64,000 nt of DNA. Origin: an uncultured Amphritea sp. Lineage in GTDB: Bacteria; Pseudomonadota; Gammaproteobacteria; Pseudomonadales; Balneatricaceae. The stretch covers positions 1 through 64,000 of the forward strand of contig NZ_CAKZLP010000050.1 of the NCBI RefSeq assembly GCF_937127095.1, written 5' to 3'. Below, piece by piece: positions 26,519-34,084 of this stretch. The notes below the pieces were generated by a model. It was given only the letters and a program-made list of their open reading frames with translations. It had not been told where the DNA came from and ran no database searches. A program made the position numbers and the translations under genes. How positions within the stretch are numbered: position 1 is the stretch's first letter; every line of letters begins with the position of its first letter.

Positions 26519-26884
26519 GATTAAAGGGCAGAGGCCTGATCTATTGTAGTAGCCCTTTTTAACGGTGATAAAATAATTAAACAAATCGCCGCGAGGTACC
26601 CAGAGGGCATGCCAGGCGCCTCCTACAAAAGCAATATGCAACAGCTATACCTGTGGGAGCGACGCCCTCGTCGCGATAAAACCATCAACAGGCACCAGGT
26701 CAAATAATCGCCGCGAGGTACCCAGAGGGCATGCCAGCGCGCCTCCCACAGGGGTTTCTCTTCCGGACCCCGGACAAGCGAAGCGTTCGAACTACGGATT
26801 TCGACTTTTCAGGCCCCAGCTTCTTTACTCCAGGACAATATTGTAGAATCAATACATTACTCATATTGTTGGCAGGCTCTAACT
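26519..26884. repeat. REP elements with 18-mer in the right arm
   Basis: A lone right arm (26585-26625) carries the 18-mer in reverse orientation (TACCCAGAGGGCATGCCA, 26597-26614). The full element at 26653-26749 has a left arm without it (GACGCCCTCGTCGC) and a right arm with it (26719-26736). A single ACAAGCGAAGCGTTCG unit follows near 26774. The last 60 bp hold the hepT promoter region. No gene is seen. Confidence 0.9.
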
Positions 26885-27277
26885 ATGCCGGAGTCGTTAA
26901 TTTTAACGCCCTTACAGAAGGTGACAGAGTCTCTGGCTAATGCGATTGCGCAGCCGAAGAATGAATTTATACGCGATGCGGTTATCCAGCGTTTTGAATA
27001 TACCTATGAACTGGCCTGGAAGTTCATCAAGTGTGACCTTGTCGACGATGTTGGCAGTGAAGCCATTAATGGACTAAACCGTAAAGATCTGTTTCGTATT
27101 GCTGCTGATAAAGGCCTTATCACCGACCCTCTGCCCTGGTTTTCCTATCATAAAGCCCGTAATGAGACATCGCATACCTATAATGAGAAAATCGCAGAAG
27201 AAACCTACAAAGTTGCACTACAGTTTGTGATAGATGCTCAATATTTACTGCATAAGCTGGAGTTAAAGCATGCTTGA
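26885..27277 (+). CDS. hepT: HepT-like HEPN toxin (HI0074 family)
   Basis: This 130-residue all-alpha protein is of the nucleotidyltransferase substrate-binding / HEPN type (PF08780). The HEPN catalytic motif RNETSHTY (R-4x-H-x-Y) lies near residue 95. AVIQRFEYTYELAWKFIK is the typical N-terminal helix. HepT toxins are RNases or are held in check by AMPylation by MntA on the motif tyrosine. The stop overlaps the mntA start by 8 bp, the standard arrangement of the pair. Confidence 0.9.
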   Translation: MPESLILTPLQKVTESLANAIAQPKNEFIRDAVIQRFEYTYELAWKFIKCDLVDDVGSEAINGLNRKDLFRIAADKGLITDPLPWFSYHKARNETSHTYNEKIAEETYKVALQFVIDAQYLLHKLELKHA

Positions 27278-27566
27278 TCTGAGTGATGGGCAGCTGGCTG
27301 AAGTTCAGGCTATTCTGGCGAAAAATCTGGCACAAAAATCAGAAGTTTATGCCTTTGGTTCGCGTACAAAACAGACGGCAAGAAAGTATTCAGACCTGGA
27401 CCTGCTAATCAAAACAGCAGATCCAATTGATTATGGCTCACTCTCTTTGCTTGAAGAGGCTTTTTCTGAATCCGATCTTCCCTTCAAAACGGATCTGGTG
27501 GATTGGAACCGGGTAAGCGAAGAGTTTCAGGATCACATAAAGCCGCAGCTGGTCAGGATTTTGTAG
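27270..27566 (+). CDS. mntA: MntA-like minimal nucleotidyltransferase antitoxin
   Basis: This 98-residue nucleotidyltransferase has the motif GSRTKQTARKYSDLDLLI (GS-10x-DxD), followed by a third acidic residue in FKTDLVDW. In studied pairs it adds AMP to the HepT tyrosine and neutralises it. It is coupled to hepT by overlap. The pair is flanked on both sides by dispersed repeats, which fits a mobile or accessory insertion. Confidence 0.9.
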   Translation: MLDLSDGQLAEVQAILAKNLAQKSEVYAFGSRTKQTARKYSDLDLLIKTADPIDYGSLSLLEEAFSESDLPFKTDLVDWNRVSEEFQDHIKPQLVRIL

Positions 27567-27870
27567 GTTTAAAGACAGAGGTCCCGATCGCTGCGCTAGT
27601 CTGATTATTGCATTTGTCCGAACGCAACCTGCGGCTGCTTGTCCGCTTTTTTGTTCATTAGACAGACTCACCACAGAGGACACAGAGGCCACCGAGAAGA
27701 GCATTAAAAGAATAATCCTTTAAGCATATGTAACAAATCGCCATGAGGGCATGGCTCGCTACAAAATCAGTTTTCCCCCTGGGTAAAAATTGCTTTATGC
27801 TCTTCCTGACCTCAGACAAGCGAAGCGTTCGGGCTACAGACTTCGACACTTAAAGAACAAGGATGTTCAT
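27567..27870. repeat. Composite of three dispersed repeat families
   Basis: It contains CTTGTCCG words, then CACCACAGAGGACACAGAGG with GAGAAGAGCATTAAAAG, a lone REP right arm (27736-27762), and one ACAAGCGAAGCGTTCGG unit just before the nuclease gene. No gene is present. The nuclease reading frame extends open into this repeat but does not start in it. Confidence 0.82.
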
Positions 27871-29268
27871 ATGATTGATATAAAGCACCACGGTGCAACC
27901 ACAGGCGTTACCGGCTCTTGTCATGAACTGGTTTTAGATAACGAAACCAGCGTTCTTATTGATTGTGGTATGTTTCAGGGGGCTGAAGCCACAGCTTCTG
28001 AAACTAAACACACTGAATCTTCAAACCTGCAAATCGCTTTTCCCATTAATACGGTTAAAGCGCTGTTTATAACCCATTGTCATATCGATCACGTCGGACG
28101 AATCCCTTCACTGATTGCCGCGGGGTTTAGTGGGTCGATCTACGCATCCAAAGCGACTGGCAGGTTATTACCCTTGGTGCTTGAAGATGCTTTGAAGATT
28201 GGCGTCACACGAGATGAAAAGTTGATCAGTCAGTTTCTTAAGCTGCTTAATAAGCTCATTCAACCGGTAGAGTATAAACAGTGGTATTCGGTCGATTCCA
28301 TCAGTGGCCTGCGGTTCCGCTATAAACCTGCCGGTCATATTCTGGGGTCTGCCTATATCGAGTTTGAATACGGTCGTGATAAGAAAAAAGAAATCATACT
28401 GTTCTCCGGCGACCTTGGTGCTCCATATGCGCCGTTACTTCCGGCCCCTGAATCTCCCTGGCGGGCCGACCGGCTGGTTATAGAAAGCACCTATGGCGAC
28501 AAAACCCATGAAAACCGCCGTAGTCGGCGACAGCAGCTGCAAAAGGTTATTCAGCACTGCCTGAAAGATGCCGGTACGGTACTGATTCCCGCCTTTAGCA
28601 TTGGCAGAACCCAGGAGCTGCTGTACGAACTGGAAGATATTATCCACAGGCAAAAAGGCACTGCATGGAAGGATATCGATGTGATTGTCGATTCACCCCT
28701 GGCAGCAAAATTCACCCGGCATTATCGAGAACTAAGTAATCTCTGGGATGCTGAAGCAAAAGCACGAAAGGCGGATGGACGTCATCCACTCACCTTTGAT
28801 CAACTGATGACCGTCGATTCCCATCGTCAGCATATAAAGCTGGTGAACTATCTCAAAAGTAGTGGGCGCCCTGCCATTGTCATCGCCGCCAGTGGTATGT
28901 GTGCTGGTGGAAGAATAGTGAACTACCTCAAAGCGCTATTGGCTGATCCAAGAACCGATGTCGTTTTTGTGGGCTATCAGGCGAACGGCACACCAGGGCG
29001 TGATATCCAGCAATACGGTGCTGATAAATACAGAGAACGAGGAGGCTATGTTTTCTTAGACAATGAACGAATAGATATCAGGGCAGGGGTGCACACCATC
29101 AGCGGATACTCCGCCCATGCTGATCAGAAAAACCTGATCAACTTCGTTAAACGAATGCGCCACAAACCCAAAGAGATTCGCATAGTCCATGGCGATAACG
29201 AGGCTAAGCAGGCTTTAAGGAAAGAGCTGGATAAAATCTGCCCGGCCGCAGAGATATTAATACCTTAG
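27871..29268 (+). CDS. Beta-CASP metallo-beta-lactamase RNA nuclease
   Basis: This is a 465-residue protein. The metallo-beta-lactamase zinc motif HCHIDH is at 69-74, followed by GHILGSAYIEF, FSGDLG and ESTYGDKTHE. A beta-CASP domain comes next and a C-terminal RMMBL motif ISGYSAHADQ, with VHGD for the last histidine. This is the layout of CPSF-73-like RNA-processing exonucleases found in many bacteria. The start is ATG 27871, with AAGGA upstream; the frame is open further upstream, but those codons are repeat sequence. It follows the HepT/MntA pair and precedes the polysaccharide locus. A link to either is not shown. Confidence 0.9.
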   Translation: MIDIKHHGATTGVTGSCHELVLDNETSVLIDCGMFQGAEATASETKHTESSNLQIAFPINTVKALFITHCHIDHVGRIPSLIAAGFSGSIYASKATGRLLPLVLEDALKIGVTRDEKLISQFLKLLNKLIQPVEYKQWYSVDSISGLRFRYKPAGHILGSAYIEFEYGRDKKKEIILFSGDLGAPYAPLLPAPESPWRADRLVIESTYGDKTHENRRSRRQQLQKVIQHCLKDAGTVLIPAFSIGRTQELLYELEDIIHRQKGTAWKDIDVIVDSPLAAKFTRHYRELSNLWDAEAKARKADGRHPLTFDQLMTVDSHRQHIKLVNYLKSSGRPAIVIAASGMCAGGRIVNYLKALLADPRTDVVFVGYQANGTPGRDIQQYGADKYRERGGYVFLDNERIDIRAGVHTISGYSAHADQKNLINFVKRMRHKPKEIRIVHGDNEAKQALRKELDKICPAAEILIP

Positions 29269-29284
29269 AGAATCGAAGTACCCT

Positions 29285-29479
29285 GTCGGAGCGACGCTAG
29301 CATGCCCTCTGGGTACCTCGTCGCGATAAAACCATCAACAGGCACCAAGTCAAATAATCGCCGCGAGGGCGCGCCTCCCACCGGGTAGATGTTTTGTAGG
29401 AGGGACTCTAGCATGCCCTCTGGGTACCTCGTCGAATAGGCACCAGGTCAGATAATCGCCGTGAGGGCGCGCTTCCTAC
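29285..29479 (+). repeat. Two REP-like elements, second internally deleted
   Basis: 29285-29381 is a full 97-bp element with the 18-mer in its left arm (29298-29315). 29396-29479 has the 18-mer (29409-29426) but lacks most of the spacer after CTCGTCG. These are the last copies in the window. Confidence 0.9.
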
Positions 29480-29490
29480 AAAATTAGCTC

Positions 29491-30858
29491 TTAACGACCT
29501 CGGCTCTTAAGATGTAAAGATATCTGACCTAACGCCAAAATCACCATAAAGGTTGTCGCATTAGCAGGTATCTGAAGATTAAAATCGACGGTTGAATGTA
29601 TCGCTAAAGCAATGATGGCCATCGTTGCGCTGAAAGCGATGCCTCTCATTAATGGGTTTTTGCGTGTTCTAAGTGCTTTGAGGGCCGAGATAAACACAAG
29701 TAGAACAGCAAGCAGAAGGCAGCTGGTAACGATAACGCCATACTCACTGGCAAACTCGAAATAATCATTATGTGCATGATTATAGAACTGAGGCCCTGCA
29801 TCATATTGGCGATATGAGGGGAAGTTGGTGTAGTACGTGCCAGCCCCGCTACCGGTTAGCAGATTATCTTGAATAGCTTCTAGCGTATAACGATTAACCT
29901 CATCCCGGGTTTCGCTCTGTTCCGATGTTTTCTGTAAACGATCAGCGACCTTTTCTACACCAAAGAAGGTACCCATCACAAATATATCGATAACAATAAG
30001 ACTGCTGATCAGAATGATAGTCGAGCGTGTGGAATGCTTACCCAGGATAAGCGCAATGACACCGGCTATTGCAAGGCTGCTGAAAAAGGCAGTATTACCC
30101 ATACGGGAATGGGTCATTACAAGGCCAGCAACCATGATTATCAACAGTACCCTAAGTCGTGCTTTAGGCCCTAATAGTGTTGTTATCAGCGTTCTTGATC
30201 GCTCGCGCCAGTTATTTGCAGATTGACGTGTCAATGTGGAAATCATAATGCCAATACCTACGCTTAGAGTAAGCACAAGATAGCCAGCCAGATGGTTTCG
30301 GTTTACAAAGGTACCGGTAGCAAGGTTGCGATAGTATTCCTTAGGTACAAGAAAACTGTATTCAGTTCCTGTCAGTGTCATCATGCTGCCGTAAGCAGAT
30401 TGAAATAATCCGCTGAATATCAGCGTGTAAGCGAGCAACTTAATACGTTTCCGCGTGTTAGTTAACAGTAGCGTGAGGCAAAAAATCAGAAGATAGCAAA
30501 AACCGGACAGTGATTGTTGTAATGTTGCACTTGAGTCGATGGAACTAAGCGCAAATTCAGCAGGGGCAACTCCTTGAATAAGTGCCATCAGAGGTGCCGT
30601 ACCGAGTAAAGCAATAACAGGCCCGCTTCTTTTCAGGCTGTTACTGATGGCAGCTTTCTGAAAGCTAAACAGAGTTAGCCAGGATGCGCATATGAATAAG
30701 GTCCAGCAACACAAAACCGCAACCGCCCAGGTTTTGTTACTACCCAGTGGTAATGGCAGCCATACTAACAACGATAAAAATGAAAAGAATAGCCACCTGT
30801 CATGCATGACTGGTCTCTCAGTGGGGACAGGTGAGTCTGTGGAATATGAGTGCTGCAT
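29491..30858 (-). CDS. O-antigen ligase/polymerase-type membrane protein
   Basis: This 455-residue inner-membrane protein has about 11-12 transmembrane segments and a large periplasmic loop. The Wzy_C / O-antigen ligase motif (PF04932) is seen in NRNHLAGYLVLTLS, MTHSRMGNTAFF and GSGAGTYYTNFP, then HNDYFEFASEYG. This type either polymerises repeat units or ligates polymer to lipid A core. It is opposite in strand to the main cluster, as is the small exported protein before it. A second Wzy-like gene lies at 35967, so one of the two is probably the polymerase and the other a ligase. Confidence 0.85.
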   Translation of the reverse strand: MQHSYSTDSPVPTERPVMHDRWLFFSFLSLLVWLPLPLGSNKTWAVAVLCCWTLFICASWLTLFSFQKAAISNSLKRSGPVIALLGTAPLMALIQGVAPAEFALSSIDSSATLQQSLSGFCYLLIFCLTLLLTNTRKRIKLLAYTLIFSGLFQSAYGSMMTLTGTEYSFLVPKEYYRNLATGTFVNRNHLAGYLVLTLSVGIGIMISTLTRQSANNWRERSRTLITTLLGPKARLRVLLIIMVAGLVMTHSRMGNTAFFSSLAIAGVIALILGKHSTRSTIILISSLIVIDIFVMGTFFGVEKVADRLQKTSEQSETRDEVNRYTLEAIQDNLLTGSGAGTYYTNFPSYRQYDAGPQFYNHAHNDYFEFASEYGVIVTSCLLLAVLLVFISALKALRTRKNPLMRGIAFSATMAIIALAIHSTVDFNLQIPANATTFMVILALGQISLHLKSRGR

Positions 30859-30893
30859 GCTATGAGGAGTCAGGCTATTAGATATTTTGAACA

Positions 30894-30918
30894 GAAAAAA
30901 AGCGCTTCGCAGCGCTTA
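30894..30918 (-). terminator. Terminator after small exported protein gene
   Basis: AAGCGC/GCGCTT stem, read on the minus strand, is followed by seven Ts. It lies between the 170-codon gene and the O-antigen ligase gene, so the latter is partly insulated. Confidence 0.85.
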
Positions 30919-30928
30919 ATAAATTCAT

Positions 30929-31408
30929 TCAGGCACTTGGGCTGGCTGTACCACCGCCGCCACCACCGGTGTTGTTACCAAATGGGGCTGGAGTAATTTG
31001 CCCAGGAGCTTGCGCTTGAGGGTTACCAGCTGCTGCTGCAGGTAGAATAGCAGTAGGATCAATACCGTTATTAATAGCGATCTGAGTCAGTTGTTCTTCA
31101 GAAAGTCCGGCATCAATACCTGCCTGGCCGATAGTTGCTAATGCGTCAGTATCGTCAGAGAATGAACTGGCCGCTGCGCTTATAATAGCTTCAGCACTAC
31201 CTTCTTTACAAGTTATGAAATCGCCATCGGGCTGACAGTCAACCAAAAGCTCAGATAAGATTTTATCTACAGAAGAAGCTTCTGTAATAGCGTTAAGGAT
31301 AACCTCGGTTAAAGGTAACCCTGAGCTAAGATCTGTCTGGATATTTGCCTGTGCAGGGGACAGTGGTAACAACAACCCTGCTACAACACCAAAAATGTAC
31401 TGGCGCAT
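30929..31408 (-). CDS. Small exported Gly-rich-tail protein, unknown
   Basis: This is a 159-residue protein that I do not recognise. It has a signal peptide ending SPAQA, and two cysteines (CQPDGDFITC) that could form a disulfide. A middle region of Ala-rich helices (ALATIGQAGIDAGLSEEQLT) and a Pro/Gly-rich tail (GNNTGGGGGGTASPSA) follow. The start is ATG 31408 because AAGGAG lies 8 nt before it; an in-frame upstream start lacks a site. Its place beside the polysaccharide locus suggests an envelope or matrix role, which is inference only. Confidence 0.7.
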   Translation of the reverse strand: MRQYIFGVVAGLLLPLSPAQANIQTDLSSGLPLTEVILNAITEASSVDKILSELLVDCQPDGDFITCKEGSAEAIISAAASSFSDDTDALATIGQAGIDAGLSEEQLTQIAINNGIDPTAILPAAAAGNPQAQAPGQITPAPFGNNTGGGGGGTASPSA

Positions 31409-31670
31409 TGTAGCTACTCCTTGTGCGCTTAATAGTCGCACTGATCATGATAAAATGTAAGTAGATCTTAACAGTGGCTGTCGCCATATGTAAACATAAT
31501 TTGATGTTCTTGATTGAAAAAGAGTAGAATATGAAGTAATTGCATTCTTTATGTTGCGGTGCAGCATAGACTTAGGTTTAATAAAGCTGTAGATAGCAAA
31601 AGTGTAAAAAGCTTGAGCGCAATTAGCGATATAAAGGATACGTTGATTGTGCATGTTGAGGGCCGTAATA

Positions 31671-33107
31671 ATGAATGTTAGTGTGACGCCATATGGGACC
31701 GTCGCTCGTAAACGGCGACTTTTAAATAATCATGAATCACTCGCATTCTGGGTTCAGCATTTTGCCGATCTGGTTATTGTCTGTGGGTCACTGTTTTTCT
31801 TTGCCTATCTTAAAATGGGTGAAGTTCCTCCAAACTATCGCCTTCTCGCCGTTATAGCGCTTTTCTGTGTCTGGATTATCTACCGTCGCCGTGGCGTATA
31901 CCGTCAGTCTTTAGGTTTTTATAAAAGTTCATTCCGCCTGCTAACCGCATGGTTTCATGTCTTGTTGTTGCTTGCGCTGGTGGGCTTTGTTACAAAAAGC
32001 GGTGAGAGTTTTTCCCGTGAAGTTCTCATTGAGTGGGCTGTCTCTGGCTTTATCCTGCAGCTAATGAGTATGCATCTGCTTAGCGCACTATATAAGCGCT
32101 ATAAAGTGATGTTTTCCCGTGAGATTCCCTCTCTGGTTATCGGAACCGGCCAGCTGGCCTCTAAGCTTGTCAATAACCTCAATAGCAACCGCTGGCTTCC
32201 GGATAGGGTGGTGGGTTTTGTTCAGTCAGATGATTGCCCATTACAGGATGATGAGGTGATGGAGCTGCCTCTGCCTTTGTTGGGTGGGGCTGAAAGCCTC
32301 CGACAGAACATTAGAGATTACAAAATACGCCGTATCTATGTAGCGCTGCCGGTGGCTGAATCCGAGATCATCGAAGCTCTGCATATCGATCTTCTGGATA
32401 TGAATGTCGATGTTATCTGGGTGCCAGATATCTTCGGCTTGAGCCTGCTAAACCACTCAATCCGCGAAGTGGCAGGTATGCCGCTGATCTCTCTGAATGA
32501 AAGCCCTATGACGTCGCGGCGAAGCCATATACTGATAAAAAGCTTGATGGATAAGGTTTTGGCGGCGATAGCCCTGGTGGCATTTAGTCCGCTGATGGCG
32601 GTGATCGCAATCATGATCAAGCGTGAATCTGAAGGCCCTGTCTTCTTCAAACAGGACCGGCATGGGTTTGATGGCAAAATTATTAAAGTCTGGAAGTTCC
32701 GTAGCATGCGGTTACATGACGATACGGAGGTTAAACAGGCGACCAAAGGGGATTCGCGCATTACAAAGATAGGTGCGTTTATCCGTCGAACCTCTATTGA
32801 CGAACTGCCGCAATTTATCAATGTGTTGCAAGGTTCCATGTCATTGGTGGGTCCAAGACCGCATGCTGTAGCACATAATGATTACTACTCCGACAAAGTA
32901 AATGCCTATCTTGCACGGCATCGTATAAAGCCAGGAATAACAGGTTTGGCCCAGGTTAGTGGTTTTAGGGGCGAAACAGAAACCCTGGATAAGATGGCAA
33001 AACGGGTAGAGTTTGATCTGGCTTATATTAATAACTGGTCAATCTCTCTCGATATTAAAATATTAATTAAAACCCCTCTATCATTATTATCAAAAGATAT
33101 CTATTGA
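31671..33107 (+). CDS. Undecaprenyl-phosphate glycosyl-1-phosphate transferase
   Basis: This is a 478-residue polyprenyl glycosylphosphotransferase of the WcaJ/WbaP type. Four to five N-terminal transmembrane segments are followed by a CoA-binding-like domain, one membrane helix, and the catalytic C-terminal domain (KRESEGPVFFKQDRHG, VWKFRSMR, RRTSIDELPQFINVL, SLVGPRP). It starts polymer synthesis by moving a sugar phosphate onto undecaprenyl phosphate in the inner membrane. The start is ATG 31671, with GAGGG 8 nt upstream. It heads the plus-strand cluster, and the next gene starts after 1 bp. Confidence 0.93.
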   Translation: MNVSVTPYGTVARKRRLLNNHESLAFWVQHFADLVIVCGSLFFFAYLKMGEVPPNYRLLAVIALFCVWIIYRRRGVYRQSLGFYKSSFRLLTAWFHVLLLLALVGFVTKSGESFSREVLIEWAVSGFILQLMSMHLLSALYKRYKVMFSREIPSLVIGTGQLASKLVNNLNSNRWLPDRVVGFVQSDDCPLQDDEVMELPLPLLGGAESLRQNIRDYKIRRIYVALPVAESEIIEALHIDLLDMNVDVIWVPDIFGLSLLNHSIREVAGMPLISLNESPMTSRRSHILIKSLMDKVLAAIALVAFSPLMAVIAIMIKRESEGPVFFKQDRHGFDGKIIKVWKFRSMRLHDDTEVKQATKGDSRITKIGAFIRRTSIDELPQFINVLQGSMSLVGPRPHAVAHNDYYSDKVNAYLARHRIKPGITGLAQVSGFRGETETLDKMAKRVEFDLAYINNWSISLDIKILIKTPLSLLSKDIY

Positions 33108-33108
33108 A

Positions 33109-34068
33109 ATGGAAATTAGTAGTAAAGTAATAGTCTTTGGTGGTTCAGGCTTTATCGGAACTCACTTGGTTAGACGTTTGTCCTCTGACGGTGTAAGCGT
33201 TGTCTCAGTCGATATAAAAGGGCCAAGAGAGCGTTTAGATGGGGTCGAATATATATTTGCTGACGTTCGGGATCTGCGTGGATTCGAAGTTGAAGGCTCA
33301 GTTGATCATATCTATAACTTTGCTGCGATACACACTACACCGGGGCATCCTGATATCGAGTATTTTGATACTAATGTAAATGGTGCACTCGAAGTGACGG
33401 ATTTTGCCCGACGGGCAAACTGCCAGGAAATAATCTTTACCAGTTCTATCTCTCCTTATGGGCCAGGAGAGGATGAAAAAAATGAATTGACAAAGCCTGC
33501 TCCCCAATCTGCTTACGGATATTCGAAATTGCAGGCAGAAGGTATTCACCGCCAGTGGTATCGTGAAGATAGTTCACGCAAGCTGACAATCGTTCGGCCT
33601 GCAGTGGTGTTTGGCGACGGAGAGGGTGGGAACTTTACTCGGTTGGCTACCATGTTACGCAAAGGCTTCTTTATCTTTCCTGGTCGAAAAGACACGATTA
33701 AAGGGGCTATTTACGTTAAAGAATTACTCAATGCGATAGAGTTTGCGCGTAACCATCGTGATAACTATGTACTCTTTAATGGCAGCTTCTCAGAGAAGTA
33801 TACAATTGAATTAATCGTTAATACTTTTATAGATAATCATTTTAAAGAAGCCAGAACATTCTTAGTACCGCAATGGGCTCTTATGTCAATTGCAAAGGTG
33901 TGCGGGCTGTTTAATTTTATGAATATCGGCATAGACCCTGAACGAGTGTTAAAGCTAGTTAAATCAACCAATATTAAGCCCGGCTGGTTGGAAAGGAATG
34001 GTTATGTTTATCAGTATAATTTAGAAAAATCACTAGCAGATTGGCATAAAGATTCAAAATTTAACTAA
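33109..34068 (+). CDS. NAD-dependent nucleotide-sugar epimerase/dehydratase
   Basis: This 319-residue extended SDR has the NAD motif GGSGFIGTHL, active site in TSSISPYG and YGYSKLQAE (Tyr-3x-Lys), and VRPAVVFGDGEGGNFTRL. It modifies a nucleotide sugar; the exact reaction is not readable. It lies in the cluster between the priming transferase and the acyltransferase. Confidence 0.85.
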   Translation: MEISSKVIVFGGSGFIGTHLVRRLSSDGVSVVSVDIKGPRERLDGVEYIFADVRDLRGFEVEGSVDHIYNFAAIHTTPGHPDIEYFDTNVNGALEVTDFARRANCQEIIFTSSISPYGPGEDEKNELTKPAPQSAYGYSKLQAEGIHRQWYREDSSRKLTIVRPAVVFGDGEGGNFTRLATMLRKGFFIFPGRKDTIKGAIYVKELLNAIEFARNHRDNYVLFNGSFSEKYTIELIVNTFIDNHFKEARTFLVPQWALMSIAKVCGLFNFMNIGIDPERVLKLVKSTNIKPGWLERNGYVYQYNLEKSLADWHKDSKFN

Positions 34069-34084
34069 TGATTCTCGAGTATTT

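Noticed and set aside
27790..27870. Upstream extension of the beta-CASP nuclease
   Set aside because: The extra 27 codons are made of a dispersed repeat unit, and ATG 27871 has its own ribosome site and fits the family start.
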